This document shows, piece after piece, positions 42,501 through 51,567 of a stretch of DNA of 64,000 nucleotides (the stretch's first letter is position 1; every line of letters begins with the position of its first letter). This stretch comes from Streptomyces sp. TRM70350. GTDB lineage: Bacteria > Actinomycetota > Actinomycetes > Streptomycetales > Streptomycetaceae. The position numbers and the translations under genes were made by a program. The stretch is taken from NCBI RefSeq assembly GCF_019219825.1, contig NZ_JAHUXH010000007.1, positions 248,001 through 312,000 on the forward strand. The letters are read 5' to 3'. The notes below the pieces were generated by a model. It searched no databases. It was not told where the DNA came from and worked only from the letters and a program-made list of their open reading frames with translations.

Positions 42501-42863
42501 ATGGCGAAGAAGCTCGTGATCAAGGTGACGGCGGGGGCGGACGCCCCCGAACGCTGCTCGCAGGCGTTCACGGTCGCGGCGGTGGCCGTGGCGAGCGGCG
42601 TGGACGTCTCGGTCTGGCTGACCGGCGAGTCCGCCTGGTTCGCCCTGCCGGGCCGGGCGGCCGAGTTCGAACTGCCGCACGCCGCTCCGCTGCCCGACCT
42701 GATCGAGTCGGTCCTCGCCGCCGGCCGCCTCACCCTGTGCACCCAGTGCGCGGCCCGCCGCGACATCACGGAGAAGGACGTGATCGAGGGCGTGCGGATC
42801 GCCGGGGCGCAGGTGTTCGTACAGGAGGCGCTGGGGGAGGACACACAGGCGCTCGTCTACTGA
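42501..42863 (+). CDS. DsrE family protein
   Basis: A 120-residue DsrE/DsrF-like protein with the opening KKLVIKVTAGADAPERCSQAF and the CTQCAARRDI segment, a possible sulfur-relay cysteine pair. Such proteins handle persulfide sulfur or act as unassigned small regulators. ATG at 42501 appears leaderless with TACGAT six bases upstream. A sulfurtransferase operon lies 1 kb away. Confidence 0.82.
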   Translation: MAKKLVIKVTAGADAPERCSQAFTVAAVAVASGVDVSVWLTGESAWFALPGRAAEFELPHAAPLPDLIESVLAAGRLTLCTQCAARRDITEKDVIEGVRIAGAQVFVQEALGEDTQALVY

Positions 42864-42888
42864 CCGGCAGCCCCAGCGGCCATCGGCG

Positions 42889-43149
42889 TCACCGCGGCTT
42901 CTTCTTGCCGTCCAGTTCGTCCCACCACTCGTCCGACTGGGGGTCACCGGAGGGGTCGTCCCACCAGCGGTCCTCCGGGCCCCGGCGGTTGGCGATCACC
43001 GCGGCGACGGGCGGGATCACCATCGCGACCACGCACATGCCGACGGCCACCGGTGTCGACCACAGCCGTACGACTCCCCAGGCCAGGACGAACAGCGCGA
43101 TGCAGGTGCCCATCATGGCGAAGTAGACGTGCCGTCGCCGCGCGTACAT
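42889..43149 (-). CDS. DUF3099 family small membrane protein
   Basis: An 86-residue protein with two adjacent membrane helices (about 8-30 and 32-52: YFAMMGTCIALFVLAWGVV, VAVGMCVVAMVIPPVAAVI) and a Trp/Asp-rich cytoplasmic tail (RWWDDPSGD, EWWDEL). It matches DUF3099, of unknown role. ATG at 43149 is chosen over an upstream in-frame start because family members begin MYARRRH. A terminator follows its neighbour, so it stands alone. Confidence 0.82.
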   Translation of the reverse strand: MYARRRHVYFAMMGTCIALFVLAWGVVRLWSTPVAVGMCVVAMVIPPVAAVIANRRGPEDRWWDDPSGDPQSDEWWDELDGKKKPR

Positions 43150-43176
43150 GTCTCCAGCGTAGGTCCGCGCACACGG

Positions 43177-43219
43177 AAGGGCCGCGTCCCAGGTGTCCAA
43201 CCCGCGGGACGCGGCCCTT
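43177..43219. terminator. Strong hairpin terminator after the sulfur operon
   Basis: Fourteen-base arms AAGGGCCGCGTCCC (43177-43190) and GGGACGCGGCCCTT (43206-43219) pair across a 15-base loop, past the end of the sseC-like gene. Confidence 0.82.
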
Positions 43220-43245
43220 CTGCTCAGCTGTTCGGCGCCGGGTCG

Positions 43246-43536
43246 TCAGACCGCGATCGCGACCTCCGCCAAGCCGCCCTTCTGGGCGACGACCGTGCGG
43301 TCGGCGGTGGCGCCACCGGGCACCAGGGCGCGGACGGTCCAGGTGCCCTCGGCCGCGTAGAAGCGGAACTGGCCCGTCGCGGAGGTCGGCACCTCCGCCG
43401 TGAACTCGCCGGTCGAGTCCAGCAGACGGACATAGCCCGTCACCGGCTCGCCGTCGCGGGTCACCTGACCCTGGATCGTGGTCTCACCGGGCTTGATCGT
43501 CGAGGCGTCGGGGCCGCCGGCCTTCGCTCCACACAT
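43246..43536 (-). CDS. sseC: DUF1416 (SseC-like) protein
   Basis: A 96-residue beta-sandwich protein of DUF1416, named SseC in mycobacteria, always next to the sulfurtransferase gene. Markers are the N-terminal MCGAKAGGPD with a Cys at residue 2 and YVRLLDSTGEFTAEVPTSATGQFRFY (seen as VRLLDSTGEFTAEV). Function unproven but tied to sulfur metabolism. It lies 45 bases below sseA in one operon. Confidence 0.88.
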   Translation of the reverse strand: MCGAKAGGPDASTIKPGETTIQGQVTRDGEPVTGYVRLLDSTGEFTAEVPTSATGQFRFYAAEGTWTVRALVPGGATADRTVVAQKGGLAEVAIAV

Positions 43537-43581
43537 GTCTTTCTCCAGAAGGGGTCTGACCGGAAGGTCGGTCGGGATGGA

Positions 43582-44421
43582 TTACTTGTTGGCGCCGAGC
43601 TCGATCGGCACGCCGACGAGGGAGCCGTACTCGGTCCAGGAGCCGTCGTAGTTCTTGACGTTCTCCACGCCGAGCAGCTCGTGCAGCACGAACCAGGTCA
43701 GCGCGGAGCGCTCACCGATACGGCAGTAGGCGATGGTGTCCTTGGCCAGGTCCACGTTCTCCTCGGCGTAGAGGGCCTTCAGCTCCTCGTCCGACTTGAA
43801 CGTGCCGTCGTCGTTGGCGTTCTTCGACCACGGGATGTTGCGGGCGGTCGGGACGTGACCCGGGCGCTGCGACTGCTCCTGCGGCAGGTGCGCCGGGGCG
43901 AGCAGCTTGCCGGAGAACTCGTCGGGCGAGCGGACGTCGACCAGGTTCTGCGAACCGATGGCGGCGACCACGTCGTCACGGAAGGCGCGGATCGAGGTGT
44001 CCTGCGGCTTGGCCCTGTACTCGGTCCTGGCCCGCTCCGGCACCTCCTCGACCAGCTCCCGGGCGTCCAGCTCCCACTTCTTGCGGCCACCGTCGAGCAG
44101 CTTGACGTTCTCGTGGCCGTAGAGCTTGAAGTACCAGTAGGCGTACGAGGCGAACCAGTTGTTGTTGCCGCCGTAGAGGATCACCAGCGTGTCGTTGGCG
44201 ATGCCCTTCTCCGACAGCAGCTTCTCGAAGCCGGCCTGGTCGATGAAGTCGCGGCGGACCGGGTCCTGGAGGTCCTTGGTCCAGTCGATCCGGATGGCGT
44301 TCTTGATGTGGTTCTTCTCGTACGCGGTGGTGTCCTCGTCGACCTCGACAATGGCGATGTTCGGGTCGTCCAGGTGCTCCTGCAGCCAGTCGGCGTCTAC
44401 CAGGACGTCGCTGCGGCTCAT
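43582..44421 (-). CDS. sseA: Thiosulfate sulfurtransferase (rhodanese, CysA2/SseA type)
   Basis: A 279-residue two-domain rhodanese moving sulfane sulfur from thiosulfate or 3-mercaptopyruvate to a thiol. The N-terminal domain lacks the catalytic Cys (ILYGGNNNWFASYA); the C-terminal domain has it at about Cys233 in YCRIGERSALTWF. ATG at 44421 begins MSRSDVLVDADWLQEHL. It heads the sseA-sseC operon, which follows a Cys-containing leader peptide and hairpin. Confidence 0.93.
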   Translation of the reverse strand: MSRSDVLVDADWLQEHLDDPNIAIVEVDEDTTAYEKNHIKNAIRIDWTKDLQDPVRRDFIDQAGFEKLLSEKGIANDTLVILYGGNNNWFASYAYWYFKLYGHENVKLLDGGRKKWELDARELVEEVPERARTEYRAKPQDTSIRAFRDDVVAAIGSQNLVDVRSPDEFSGKLLAPAHLPQEQSQRPGHVPTARNIPWSKNANDDGTFKSDEELKALYAEENVDLAKDTIAYCRIGERSALTWFVLHELLGVENVKNYDGSWTEYGSLVGVPIELGANK

Positions 44422-44530
44422 GCTTTCTCCTCCGGGGCAGTTGCGGCGGGGCGTGCGAGTGCGAGGGTGCGCTGGTGCCGGTACGGCCGACGCGGCGCAC
44501 GAGTGCCCTCAGCAGGGCAGGGGGTGAAAT

Positions 44531-44551
44531 GCGGAAGTCGAGGGCTTCCGC
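44531..44551 (-). promoter_or_regulatory. Attenuator-like hairpin after the leader peptide
   Basis: GCGGAAG (44531-44537) pairs with CTTCCGC (44545-44551) around a seven-base loop, immediately below the leader-peptide stop codon and 110 bases before sseA. Confidence 0.5.
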
Positions 44552-44632
44552 TCAGAAGGGGCGACAGAGCATGGCGGCAACGCGGCACAGGTCTACTGCC
44601 CGCCGCTTCGTGAGATCCGCCTGTCGCTTCAT
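44552..44632 (-). CDS. Cysteine-containing leader peptide of the sulfurtransferase operon
   Basis: A 26-residue ORF starting ATG 44632: MKRQADLTKRRAVDLCRVAA then MLCRPF. The LCRVAxxxCR ending is a recalled family of Streptomyces leader peptides found before sulfur genes. Two Cys codons near the end, followed at once by a hairpin, suggest ribosome-stalling attenuation by cysteine, as described for mycobacterial leaderless Cys ORFs before cysA2. It is 130 bases upstream of sseA. Confidence 0.72.
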   Translation of the reverse strand: MKRQADLTKRRAVDLCRVAAMLCRPF

Positions 44633-44711
44633 GGCGTCGAGCTTAGGGACGGTTGGGCGGGCGTGTCACCGGTGTGTCGAATGGTGAGACGTAATCGTCC
44701 GGGATATGGGA

Positions 44712-44758
44712 ACGCAAAGCGCCCGGCACGCCGTGGCACGGCCTCCGGGCGCTTGCGT
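44712..44758 (-). terminator. Hairpin terminator after the LmeA-like gene
   Basis: ACGCAA-GCGCCCGG (44712-44726, one bulged A) pairs with CCGGGCGCTTGCGT (44745-44758). Confidence 0.7.
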
Positions 44759-44830
44759 ACGCCGTCACATCTGCGGTACGGACGGGGGTGTCTCGCCTGT
44801 CGGACAGACGGCTTGGTGTCCGGCCCGGTC

Positions 44831-45562
44831 CTACCCGGCCAGCCGCACGTTCGAACCCCGCACCGAGATCTCCACCCCGTTCTGCGCCGCCTCGACCTTG
44901 TCCAGCTGGACGCCGCCGGGGAGGTCGTCGATGGCCTGCTGGAAGTCGGTGATCTCACGGACCGAGCTCTCGGCGAGGTCCAGGCCCGCCAGGTCCGGCA
45001 GGGAGTCGGTGCGCACCTCGACGGTGTCGCCCTTGACGCTGACCGTGCTGAGCACGGACATCTGCCGGGTGCCGATGACGGGCGCCTCGGCCTCCAGCCC
45101 GACCTTGATCTTGCCGTTGCCGCCGTCGGACAGGCTCACCACGCGGGCGGTGATGCCGGGGGCGACCTCCGTGGGCTCGGACTTGGCGGCCTTGAGCAGC
45201 TCGTCGTAGGCGATGGTCGCCGTGCCGGTCGCGGAGGCGGCCGTGGCGGAACTGAAGTCGCCGGAGAAGTCGACGCCCTTCATGTTCGCCCGCAGGTCGT
45301 CGATCCGGATCCGCTCACCGTCGCCCGCGGCGGCCTCGTAGTCCTGGATGCCCACCTCGACGTCGTCCAGCGTGCCGCCGGCGACCTGGGTGAGGAACGG
45401 GAAGCCGTTGATGGACACCTCGGGCGTGGCGGACAGGCCCTCGGTGGTGCGCAGCCGGTCCGCGACCTCGCCCTCGGCGAAGTTGACCGCGAGCCGGTCG
45501 GCGGCCACGAACAGTCCGCCCAGGATCACGACGACGATCAGAAGTATTCGCAGCGCGCGCAT
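44831..45562 (-). CDS. LmeA-like (DUF2993) phospholipid-binding protein
   Basis: A 243-residue protein anchored by one N-terminal membrane helix (about 4-22: LRILLIVVVILGGLFVAAD). The rest is the DUF2993/LmeA fold, which in mycobacteria binds phospholipid outside the membrane and helps maintain lipomannan synthesis. NGFPFLTQVAGGTLDDVEV and the paired strands ISVRGSNVRLAG fit. ATG at 45562. A terminator follows. Confidence 0.87.
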   Translation of the reverse strand: MRALRILLIVVVILGGLFVAADRLAVNFAEGEVADRLRTTEGLSATPEVSINGFPFLTQVAGGTLDDVEVGIQDYEAAAGDGERIRIDDLRANMKGVDFSGDFSSATAASATGTATIAYDELLKAAKSEPTEVAPGITARVVSLSDGGNGKIKVGLEAEAPVIGTRQMSVLSTVSVKGDTVEVRTDSLPDLAGLDLAESSVREITDFQQAIDDLPGGVQLDKVEAAQNGVEISVRGSNVRLAG

Positions 45563-45660
45563 GTTTCCCTACCCAGGCGGTCAGTCACGGACGACGGTCA
45601 CCGTAACGCCAAAGGGAACACCCGCCGACACATTGTCGATCACCTGTGACAGGCGATACG

Positions 45661-46752
45661 TCAGACCAGCGCGCGCCCCAGCACCCACAGCACCGGCGCC
45701 GCCACGCTCAACGGCAGGGCCACACCCGCCGTGAAGTGGACGAACCGGGACGGGTAGTCGTAGCTCGCCACCCGGTGCCCGATCAGCGCACAGGCCCCGG
45801 CCGCCGCGCCGAGCAGCGCACCGCCGTTGCCCACGCCGGTCATGCCGCCCACCGCGATGCCCGCCCCGGCCGCCGCGAGCAGCGCGACGACCACGGAGGC
45901 CGGTGTGGGCAGCGGCAGCGCCCGGGCCAGGACCGCCACGGCGACCGCGGCGGCGCCGACGGTGACCGCGTCCGGCTCGGCGGCCAGATGGCCGGTCGCG
46001 ATGATGGCCAGCGCGGCCGAGACGACCGTCGCCATCAGGCCGTACATCCGCGTGTCCGGGTCGGCGTGCGAGCGCAGTTGCAGCACGAGCGTCAGCAGCA
46101 CCCACACCCCGAGCGTGCCGAGGATCGCGGCGGGCGCCTGCTCGCGCCCGGCGACCAGCAGCGCCACGTCGGCGGTCAGCGCGCCCGCGAACGCCAGCGC
46201 GATGCCCTGCCGGGCCGGCCACATGCCGTTCAGCCGGAACCAGCCCGCGGCCGTGACGGCCTGCAGCAGGACCAGCGGGACGAGCAGGGCGTACGAGCCG
46301 AGGGCCGCGCCACCGGCCAGCAGCAGGCCGAGCACCGCGGTGAGCGCGGCGGGCCGCAGCCCGGGCTCGATGATCGGGGAGCGCCCTTCGAGACGGGCCC
46401 GCTGAGCGGCCGTGAGCGGCGCCTCAGGGACCGGCTGGGGCTCCTCCTCGTACGACTGCCGCGCCCACTGCCCGCTCTCCGGGGGCTGCCGCGGGACGTA
46501 CGCCGGGGTCGGCTGGGCCTGCGTGTCCCAGGTCTGGCCCTCCCACTGCTGGGTGTACTGGGCGGCGGCGTACGGCTGCTGGTACGGGGGGTGTCCCTGC
46601 TGGTACTGGGGGTGTCCCTGCTGGTACTGCGGGGTCTGCTGGTGCGGGGGCTGTCCCTGCTGGTACTGCGGGGTCTGCTGGTGCGGGGGCTGTCCCTGCT
46701 GGTACGGGTCGTATCCGCCGTCGTACATGCCCTCGTACGGCTGGTTGCTCAT
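45661..46752 (-). CDS. Polytopic membrane protein with Q/P/Y-repeat N-terminus
   Basis: A 363-residue protein. Residues 1-110 are disordered and consist of repeats such as QPPHQQTPQYQQG and HPQYQQG. From about residue 135 there are eight or nine membrane helices. ATG at 46752 has AGGAGG 12 bases upstream; GTG at 46764 overlaps the MoaD stop as GTGA and is an alternative. It may be coupled to the MoaD gene. No named family or function; the repeat region probably faces the cytoplasm. Confidence 0.78.
   Translation of the reverse strand: MSNQPYEGMYDGGYDPYQQGQPPHQQTPQYQQGQPPHQQTPQYQQGHPQYQQGHPPYQQPYAAAQYTQQWEGQTWDTQAQPTPAYVPRQPPESGQWARQSYEEEPQPVPEAPLTAAQRARLEGRSPIIEPGLRPAALTAVLGLLLAGGAALGSYALLVPLVLLQAVTAAGWFRLNGMWPARQGIALAFAGALTADVALLVAGREQAPAAILGTLGVWVLLTLVLQLRSHADPDTRMYGLMATVVSAALAIIATGHLAAEPDAVTVGAAAVAVAVLARALPLPTPASVVVALLAAAGAGIAVGGMTGVGNGGALLGAAAGACALIGHRVASYDYPSRFVHFTAGVALPLSVAAPVLWVLGRALV
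46592..46705. repeat. 39-base tandem repeat coding for the Q/P-rich segment
   Basis: TGTCCCTGCTGGTACTG starts recur at 46592, 46613, 46652 and 46691, spaced 21, 39 and 39 bases. The 39-base unit is repeated exactly and encodes 13-residue GQPPHQQTPQYQQ units. Copy number probably varies between strains. Confidence 0.85.
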
Positions 46753-46760
46753 CGGTGTGG

Positions 46761-47015
46761 TCACCCTCCTGCGAACGGCGGGAGCACCTCGACCGTGCCG
46801 CCCTCGGCCAGCCGTACCGTCTCATGCCCGCGGGTTCCCACGGGGTCACCGTCGACGAGGAACGAGCATCGCTGCAGGACGCGCACCAGTTCCCCGGGGT
46901 GTCGCTCGCGCACGGCGTCGAGCGCCTCGGCGAGCGTGGCCGCGTCGAACGGCTCCTCGGCGATTCCGGCCGCGGCCTTCGCGGCCGCCCAGTAGCGCAC
47001 CGTGACCTTTGCCAT
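46761..47015 (-). CDS. MoaD/ThiS-type sulfur carrier protein
   Basis: An 84-residue ubiquitin-like sulfur carrier ending in the diagnostic LPPFAGG, whose terminal glycine becomes a thiocarboxylate. The opening MAKVTVRYWAAAKAAAG is typical of MoaD used for molybdopterin. Neither moaE nor moeB is in the window. ATG at 47015. Its stop overlaps the start region of the next gene. Confidence 0.88.
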   Translation of the reverse strand: MAKVTVRYWAAAKAAAGIAEEPFDAATLAEALDAVRERHPGELVRVLQRCSFLVDGDPVGTRGHETVRLAEGGTVEVLPPFAGG

Positions 47016-47082
47016 CTCGTCCTCTAGTCCATTGGTCCATCGCTCTGGTCAGTCGGCAGAACCGGCTGTGATGAACGCCAGG

Positions 47083-47934
47083 CTAGCCCGCCGCACCGAC
47101 AGCCCAGTCCCCGATCCGGTCCAGGAGTTCGTCGGTGGCCGCGTGTTCGGCGTGGCCCATGCCGGGCTCCAGCCAGAGTTCGCCGTGGTCACCGGCGGCC
47201 GCGGCCAGCATGTGGGGGTGGTCGACGGGGAAGTAGCCGTCGCGGTCGCCGTGGACGATGAGCAGCGGCGTCGGCGCGATCCGGGGGACCGCCTCGACCG
47301 GCGAGAGCGGGACGGCGTTCCAGCCCCGGTGGTGGATCCGGGTGCGCAAGCCGTAGCGGCCCAGCAGGCGGCCCTCGGGGCGGGTCACCAGCCAGTGGAC
47401 GCGGCGCATGGGGGCCGTACCCCGGTAGTACCAGCGGGCCGGGGCGCTCACCGACACCACCGCCTCGGCCTGCCGGCCGTGCAGGGCCGCGTGCCGGAGC
47501 ACCACCGAGCCCCCCATGGAGAAGCCGACGGTCACCACGCGCGCGTGCCCCTGTTCCCGCGCCCACGCCACCGCCGCCGCCAGGTCGAAGACCTCACGGT
47601 CGCCGACGGTGGAGCGCCCGCCGGACGCCCCGTGGCCCCGGAAGGAGAACGTGATCACGGCGCCGTACCGCGCGAACGCCCTGGCGACCCGTCGTACGTG
47701 CGGCTTGTCCACATCGCCGGTGAAACCGTGCGCCACGACGAACGCCGGATGGCCGGAGGGCGGCGTCAGGGTTTCGTATACGGCCGCACCCGGTTCGTAT
47801 ACGGCGTCGATCCGCACACCGTCTGCGGTGTGCAGAAACGTCCGCAATGGTGCGGGTCTGCTCGCCCCGGGCGTCTCATACTTCGGACGAACGGTGGTGG
47901 ATCGTGCCACTTGGCCTGCCGGACCGTTGCTCAT
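47083..47934 (-). CDS. Alpha/beta hydrolase
   Basis: A 283-residue alpha/beta hydrolase of the serine-aminopeptidase/lysophospholipase-like group. The oxyanion strand is [14 protein letters not shown], the nucleophile elbow GFSMGGS (Ser about 137), and the catalytic Asp and His are in [13 protein letters not shown] and [12 protein letters not shown] at 47934 is favoured, with CAGAAT seven bases upstream as a leaderless -10. Substrate unknown. It is divergent from glnR. Confidence 0.86.
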   Translation of the reverse strand: MSNGPAGQVARSTTVRPKYETPGASRPAPLRTFLHTADGVRIDAVYEPGAAVYETLTPPSGHPAFVVAHGFTGDVDKPHVRRVARAFARYGAVITFSFRGHGASGGRSTVGDREVFDLAAAVAWAREQGHARVVTVGFSMGGSVVLRHAALHGRQAEAVVSVSAPARWYYRGTAPMRRVHWLVTRPEGRLLGRYGLRTRIHHRGWNAVPLSPVEAVPRIAPTPLLIVHGDRDGYFPVDHPHMLAAAAGDHGELWLEPGMGHAEHAATDELLDRIGDWAVGAAG

Positions 47935-48115
47935 GTGGGCTATTCTGCTGGGCAGAGGACTCGGGCAGCGTAGCCCCCGGGTCCTTTTGTGCTTTCGGAA
48001 GCGTTGTATACGAGGCGGAACACCGCAGGTGACCGCAGGTGTACGGGCCCCGGGAACGCAGAGCAGTGCCGCACCGCACAAACGTCCTCGCAGGGACCGA
48101 GGAGGAACCAGACGT

Positions 48116-48895
48116 ATGAGTTCTCTGCTGCTCCTGACCAACGCCCTCCAGCCGTCGACGGAGGTGCTCCCCGCCCTCGGTCTGCTGCTGCACAACGTGC
48201 GCGTGGCACCGGCGGAGGGACCCGCCCTCGTCGACACCCCGGGCGCCGACGTCATCCTCGTCGACGGCCGGCGTGACCTCCCGCAGGTACGCAGCCTCTG
48301 CCAGCTGCTCCGCTCCACCGGCCCCGGCTGCCCCCTCATCCTCGTGGTGACCGAGGGCGGCCTCGCCGCCGTCACCGCCGACTGGGGCATCGACGACGTC
48401 CTCCTCGACACCGCCGGACCCGCCGAGGTGGAGGCACGCCTGCGCCTCGCCATGGGCCGGCAGCAGATCGTCAACGACGACTCCCCGATGGAGATCCGCA
48501 ACGGCGACCTGTCCGTGGACGAGGCGACGTACAGCGCCAAGCTCAAGGGGCGCGTCCTCGACCTCACCTTCAAGGAGTTCGAGCTCCTGAAGTACCTCGC
48601 CCAGCACCCGGGCCGCGTCTTCACCCGCGCCCAGCTGCTCCAGGAGGTCTGGGGCTACGACTACTTCGGCGGCACCCGAACGGTCGACGTCCATGTACGA
48701 CGGCTGCGCGCCAAGCTCGGCCCCGAGCACGAGTCGCTGATCGGAACCGTCCGCAACGTCGGTTATCGATTCGTTACGCCGGAGAAGGTGGACCGCGCCG
48801 CGGACGAAGCCAAGGCCAAGGCCGCCCGGCCAAAGCCGGAGGATGCGGACGAGACGGCCCCGCTGGGCGCCGCTGAGGTCCCGGCCGACGCGTAG
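48116..48895 (+). CDS. glnR: Global nitrogen regulator GlnR
   Basis: GlnR activates glutamine synthetase and ammonium transport genes under nitrogen limitation. The 259-residue protein starts [21 protein letters not shown] and has an atypical receiver-like domain ([13 protein letters not shown], without the normal acidic pocket) and an OmpR-type winged helix ([32 protein letters not shown]). Its orphan state, with no kinase nearby, is normal. ATG at 48116 has GGAGGAACC upstream. An Ala/Lys/Glu tail follows the winged helix. Confidence 0.95.
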   Translation: MSSLLLLTNALQPSTEVLPALGLLLHNVRVAPAEGPALVDTPGADVILVDGRRDLPQVRSLCQLLRSTGPGCPLILVVTEGGLAAVTADWGIDDVLLDTAGPAEVEARLRLAMGRQQIVNDDSPMEIRNGDLSVDEATYSAKLKGRVLDLTFKEFELLKYLAQHPGRVFTRAQLLQEVWGYDYFGGTRTVDVHVRRLRAKLGPEHESLIGTVRNVGYRFVTPEKVDRAADEAKAKAARPKPEDADETAPLGAAEVPADA

Positions 48896-48943
48896 CGCCC
48901 GCGCGGGCGCTCCTCAAGGGGTGCGCCCGCTCGCGCGCGGGCG
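48895..48943 (+). terminator. Terminator after glnR
   Basis: A perfect 16-base palindrome GCGCCCGCGCGGGCGC (48895-48910) and a second hairpin CGCCCGC...GCGGGCG (48924-48943) follow the glnR stop. Confidence 0.65.
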
Positions 48944-48999
48944 GGCAGAAGGCGCCGTACGCCCTGCCCAGAGCCGGTCCATCCGCGTAGACTCCGCGC

Positions 49000-50022
49000 G
49001 TGGCCAAGGTGACTCGGGATGATGTGGCGCGGCTGGCGGGGACCTCCACCGCGGTGGTCAGCTACGTCATCAACAACGGACCCCGGCCGGTCGCCCCGGC
49101 CACGCGCGAGCGTGTCCTCGCCGCCATCAAGGAGCTGGGCTACCGGCCCGACCGGGTCGCCCAGGCGATGGCCTCCCGGCGCACCGACCTCATAGGCCTG
49201 ATCGTCCCGGACGCCCGCCAGCCGTTCTTCGGCGAGATGGCGCACGCGGTGGAATGGGCCGCGGCCGAGCGCGGGAAGATGGTGCTCGTAGGGAACTCCG
49301 ACTACGTCGGCGAGCGCGAGGTCCACTACCTGCGGGCGTTCCTCGGGATGCGGGTCTCCGGGCTGATCCTGGTCAGCCACGCGCTGAACGACCTGGCCGC
49401 CGCCGAGATCGAGGCCTGGGACGCCCGGGTCGTCCTGCTGCACGAACGCCCCGAGGCCATCGACGACGTCGCCGTCGTGACGGACGACCTGGGCGGCGCC
49501 CGGCTCGCCGTACGCCACCTGCTGGAACACGGCTACGAGTACGTCGCCTGTATGGGCGGCACCGCGCAGACCCCGGCCGTCGGTGACCCGGTCTCCGACC
49601 ACGTCGAGGGCTGGCGGCGCGCCATGGCCGAGGCCGGGCTGCCCACCGAGGGACGGCTGTTCGAGGCGCCGTACAACCGCTACGACGCGTACCGGGTGGC
49701 CCTGGAGATTCTGTCGGGCCCGGATCGCCCGCCCGCCATCTTCTGCTCCACCGACGACCAGGCCATCGGCCTGCTGCGCGCGGCACGCGAGCTGCGGATC
49801 GACGTGCCCGGGGAGCTGGCCGTGGCCGGCTTCGACGACATCAAGGAGGCGGCGCTGGCGGATCCGCCGCTGACCACGATCGCCTCGGACCGGTCGGCGA
49901 TGGCGCGCGCGGCGGTGGACCTCGTCCTCGACGACGGGCTGCGGGTGGCGGGGTCGCGGCGGGAGCGGCTGAAGGTGTTCCCGTCGCGGCTGGTGGTGCG
50001 GCGGTCGTGCGGGTGCACGTGA
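49000..50022 (+). CDS. LacI family transcriptional regulator
   Basis: A 340-residue regulator. The helix-turn-helix is [24 protein letters not shown] and the hinge [16 protein letters not shown] (cores [30 protein letters not shown]). The periplasmic-binding-like domain spans about 60-335, with the C-terminal [21 protein letters not shown] at 49000 appears leaderless (TAGACT at 48988-48993). Ligand unknown. It ends in a Cys-containing tail, RRSCGCT. Confidence 0.9.
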   Translation: MAKVTRDDVARLAGTSTAVVSYVINNGPRPVAPATRERVLAAIKELGYRPDRVAQAMASRRTDLIGLIVPDARQPFFGEMAHAVEWAAAERGKMVLVGNSDYVGEREVHYLRAFLGMRVSGLILVSHALNDLAAAEIEAWDARVVLLHERPEAIDDVAVVTDDLGGARLAVRHLLEHGYEYVACMGGTAQTPAVGDPVSDHVEGWRRAMAEAGLPTEGRLFEAPYNRYDAYRVALEILSGPDRPPAIFCSTDDQAIGLLRAARELRIDVPGELAVAGFDDIKEAALADPPLTTIASDRSAMARAAVDLVLDDGLRVAGSRRERLKVFPSRLVVRRSCGCT

Positions 50023-50159
50023 CCGCTGTACGAGGCTGTATGAGGCGTCCCTGAGAGACGCCGCCGACCTGCGAGAAGCGGCTTTATATCGGGCATACGA
50101 GGTTCTGCCGGGCTTCTCAGGCGGCACTCAGGGAGCTCTCATGGTCGGGCGACAAGCTC

Positions 50160-51191
50160 ATGGACATGACCGAGAGCTTCCGCCGCGACGGCGAGTACGA
50201 GAACCGTGAAAACCCGTACCAGGGCGGGCAGCAGCACGCCTCCTCTCCTGTCAACCCCGAGTGGCCGCCCCCGCCGCCGCCGCACCAGCCGACGGAGCCC
50301 GTGGCCGCGCCGCCCAGGGCGAGGAAGCGCAACCGGGGACCGGTCGCGCTGCTCGCCGCCGTGGCGATCGTCGCCGCGGCCGTGGGCGGCGGCACGGCGT
50401 ACGGCATCCAGGAGCTGACCGGCACCGACACGGTGGCCTCCTCCAGCACCAGCACGAACGTCGTGCCGTCCAGCCAGAAGGGCACGGTCGCCGGGGTCGC
50501 CAGGGCGGTCAGCCCGAGCATCGTCGAGATCAACGCCACCTCGAACGCCGGTTCGTCCACCGGTTCCGGCGTGATCATCACCAGTGACGGCGAGATCATC
50601 ACCAACAACCACGTGATCTCCGGTGCCTCCCGGATCAAGGTGACGACCAGCGACGGAAAGTCGTACACCGCCAAGGTCGTCGGCACGGACAGCAAGAAGG
50701 ACCTCGCGCTGATCAAGCTGGAGGACGCCTCCGGCCTGAAGGCGGCCACCCTCGGCGACTCCGACGGCGTGCAGGTCGGCGACGAGGTCGTGGCGATCGG
50801 CTCACCCGAGGGCCTGACCGGCACCGTCACCAGCGGCATCGTCTCCGCCCTGAACCGTGACGTGACCGTCTCGACCGACGAGAGCCAGGGTCAGCAGCAG
50901 TGGCAGCAGGGCGGCGGCTGGCCGTTCGAGTTCGGCGGCCAGCAGTTCAACGGCGACACCGGGTCCTCCACGACGACGTACAAGGCGATCCAGACCGACG
51001 CCTCCCTCAACCCTGGCAACTCCGGCGGCGCGCTGATCGACATGAACGGCAACATCATCGGGATCAACTCCGCGATGTACTCGGCGGCGGACTCGTCGTC
51101 CGACGCGGGCAGCGTGGGGCTCGGGTTCGCGATTCCGATCAACACCGTCAAGGCCGATCTGGCGACGCTGCGGGCGGGTTCGACCGAGTAG
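50160..51191 (+). CDS. HtrA/DegP-type membrane-anchored serine protease
   Basis: A 343-residue trypsin-like protease. A cytoplasmic Pro-rich region (about 1-60) precedes one membrane helix (about 62-80) and the protease domain (about 110-330). The catalytic triad is His151 in TNNHVIS, Asp181 in KKDLALIKL and Ser288 in NPGNSGGAL. The usual PDZ domain is missing. ATG at 50160. It lies upstream of a two-component system and may be part of an envelope-stress circuit. Confidence 0.9.
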   Translation: MDMTESFRRDGEYENRENPYQGGQQHASSPVNPEWPPPPPPHQPTEPVAAPPRARKRNRGPVALLAAVAIVAAAVGGGTAYGIQELTGTDTVASSSTSTNVVPSSQKGTVAGVARAVSPSIVEINATSNAGSSTGSGVIITSDGEIITNNHVISGASRIKVTTSDGKSYTAKVVGTDSKKDLALIKLEDASGLKAATLGDSDGVQVGDEVVAIGSPEGLTGTVTSGIVSALNRDVTVSTDESQGQQQWQQGGGWPFEFGGQQFNGDTGSSTTTYKAIQTDASLNPGNSGGALIDMNGNIIGINSAMYSAADSSSDAGSVGLGFAIPINTVKADLATLRAGSTE

Positions 51192-51200
51192 GAGGACGGC

Positions 51201-51380
51201 ATGATCAAGCAGGTGTTCCACGAGGTGCCCGGCGTGGGCGCGACGGACCTCGGACTGGCCCTTGAGGTGGCGTCCGAACGGCACGCCCCTCAGTCGGTGA
51301 CCCGGGCCCAGGAGGTGGCGCCCGGCCCCGGCGCCGGGCGCCGTGCCTCCGCCCGCCGCCGCGTCACCGCCCGCGGCTAG
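51201..51380 (+). CDS. 59-residue basic protein of unknown function
   Basis: ATG at 51201 has AGGAGG five bases upstream, nine bases after the protease stop, so it is probably translated from the same transcript. The product opens MIKQVFHEVPGVGATDLGLA and ends in an Arg-rich stretch (RRASARRRVTARG). It has no recognised domain. The TAG stop is supplied by the left arm of the inverted repeat at 51379-51398. Confidence 0.5.
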   Translation: MIKQVFHEVPGVGATDLGLALEVASERHAPQSVTRAQEVAPGPGAGRRASARRRVTARG

Positions 51381-51488
51381 GGCCTGTCCGGCGGATCAGG
51401 TCGCAGGGAAGCGTCGGCGACCGGCGACAACGCCGCAGGTGGGCGTGCCACGCCCCGCGTCTGCGGCATGATCCGCCGGACAGGCCCT
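51379..51488. mobile_element. MITE-like element with 20-base perfect terminal inverted repeats
   Basis: Arms 51379-51398 (AGGGCCTGTCCGGCGGATCA) and 51469-51488 are exact complements and enclose a 70-base interior with a nested GCCGCAG/CTGCGGC hairpin. The arm sequence recurs widely in Streptomyces intergenic regions as I recall, typical of a non-autonomous element. No transposase is inside. Flanking duplications are not obvious. Confidence 0.65.
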
Positions 51489-51567
51489 GACCCTTTCCGG
51501 CACCGCCCGCAAACATGCGAGGCTGACACCGTCAGACTCCCCTCCACCGCATCCGAGGAACCCGAGC

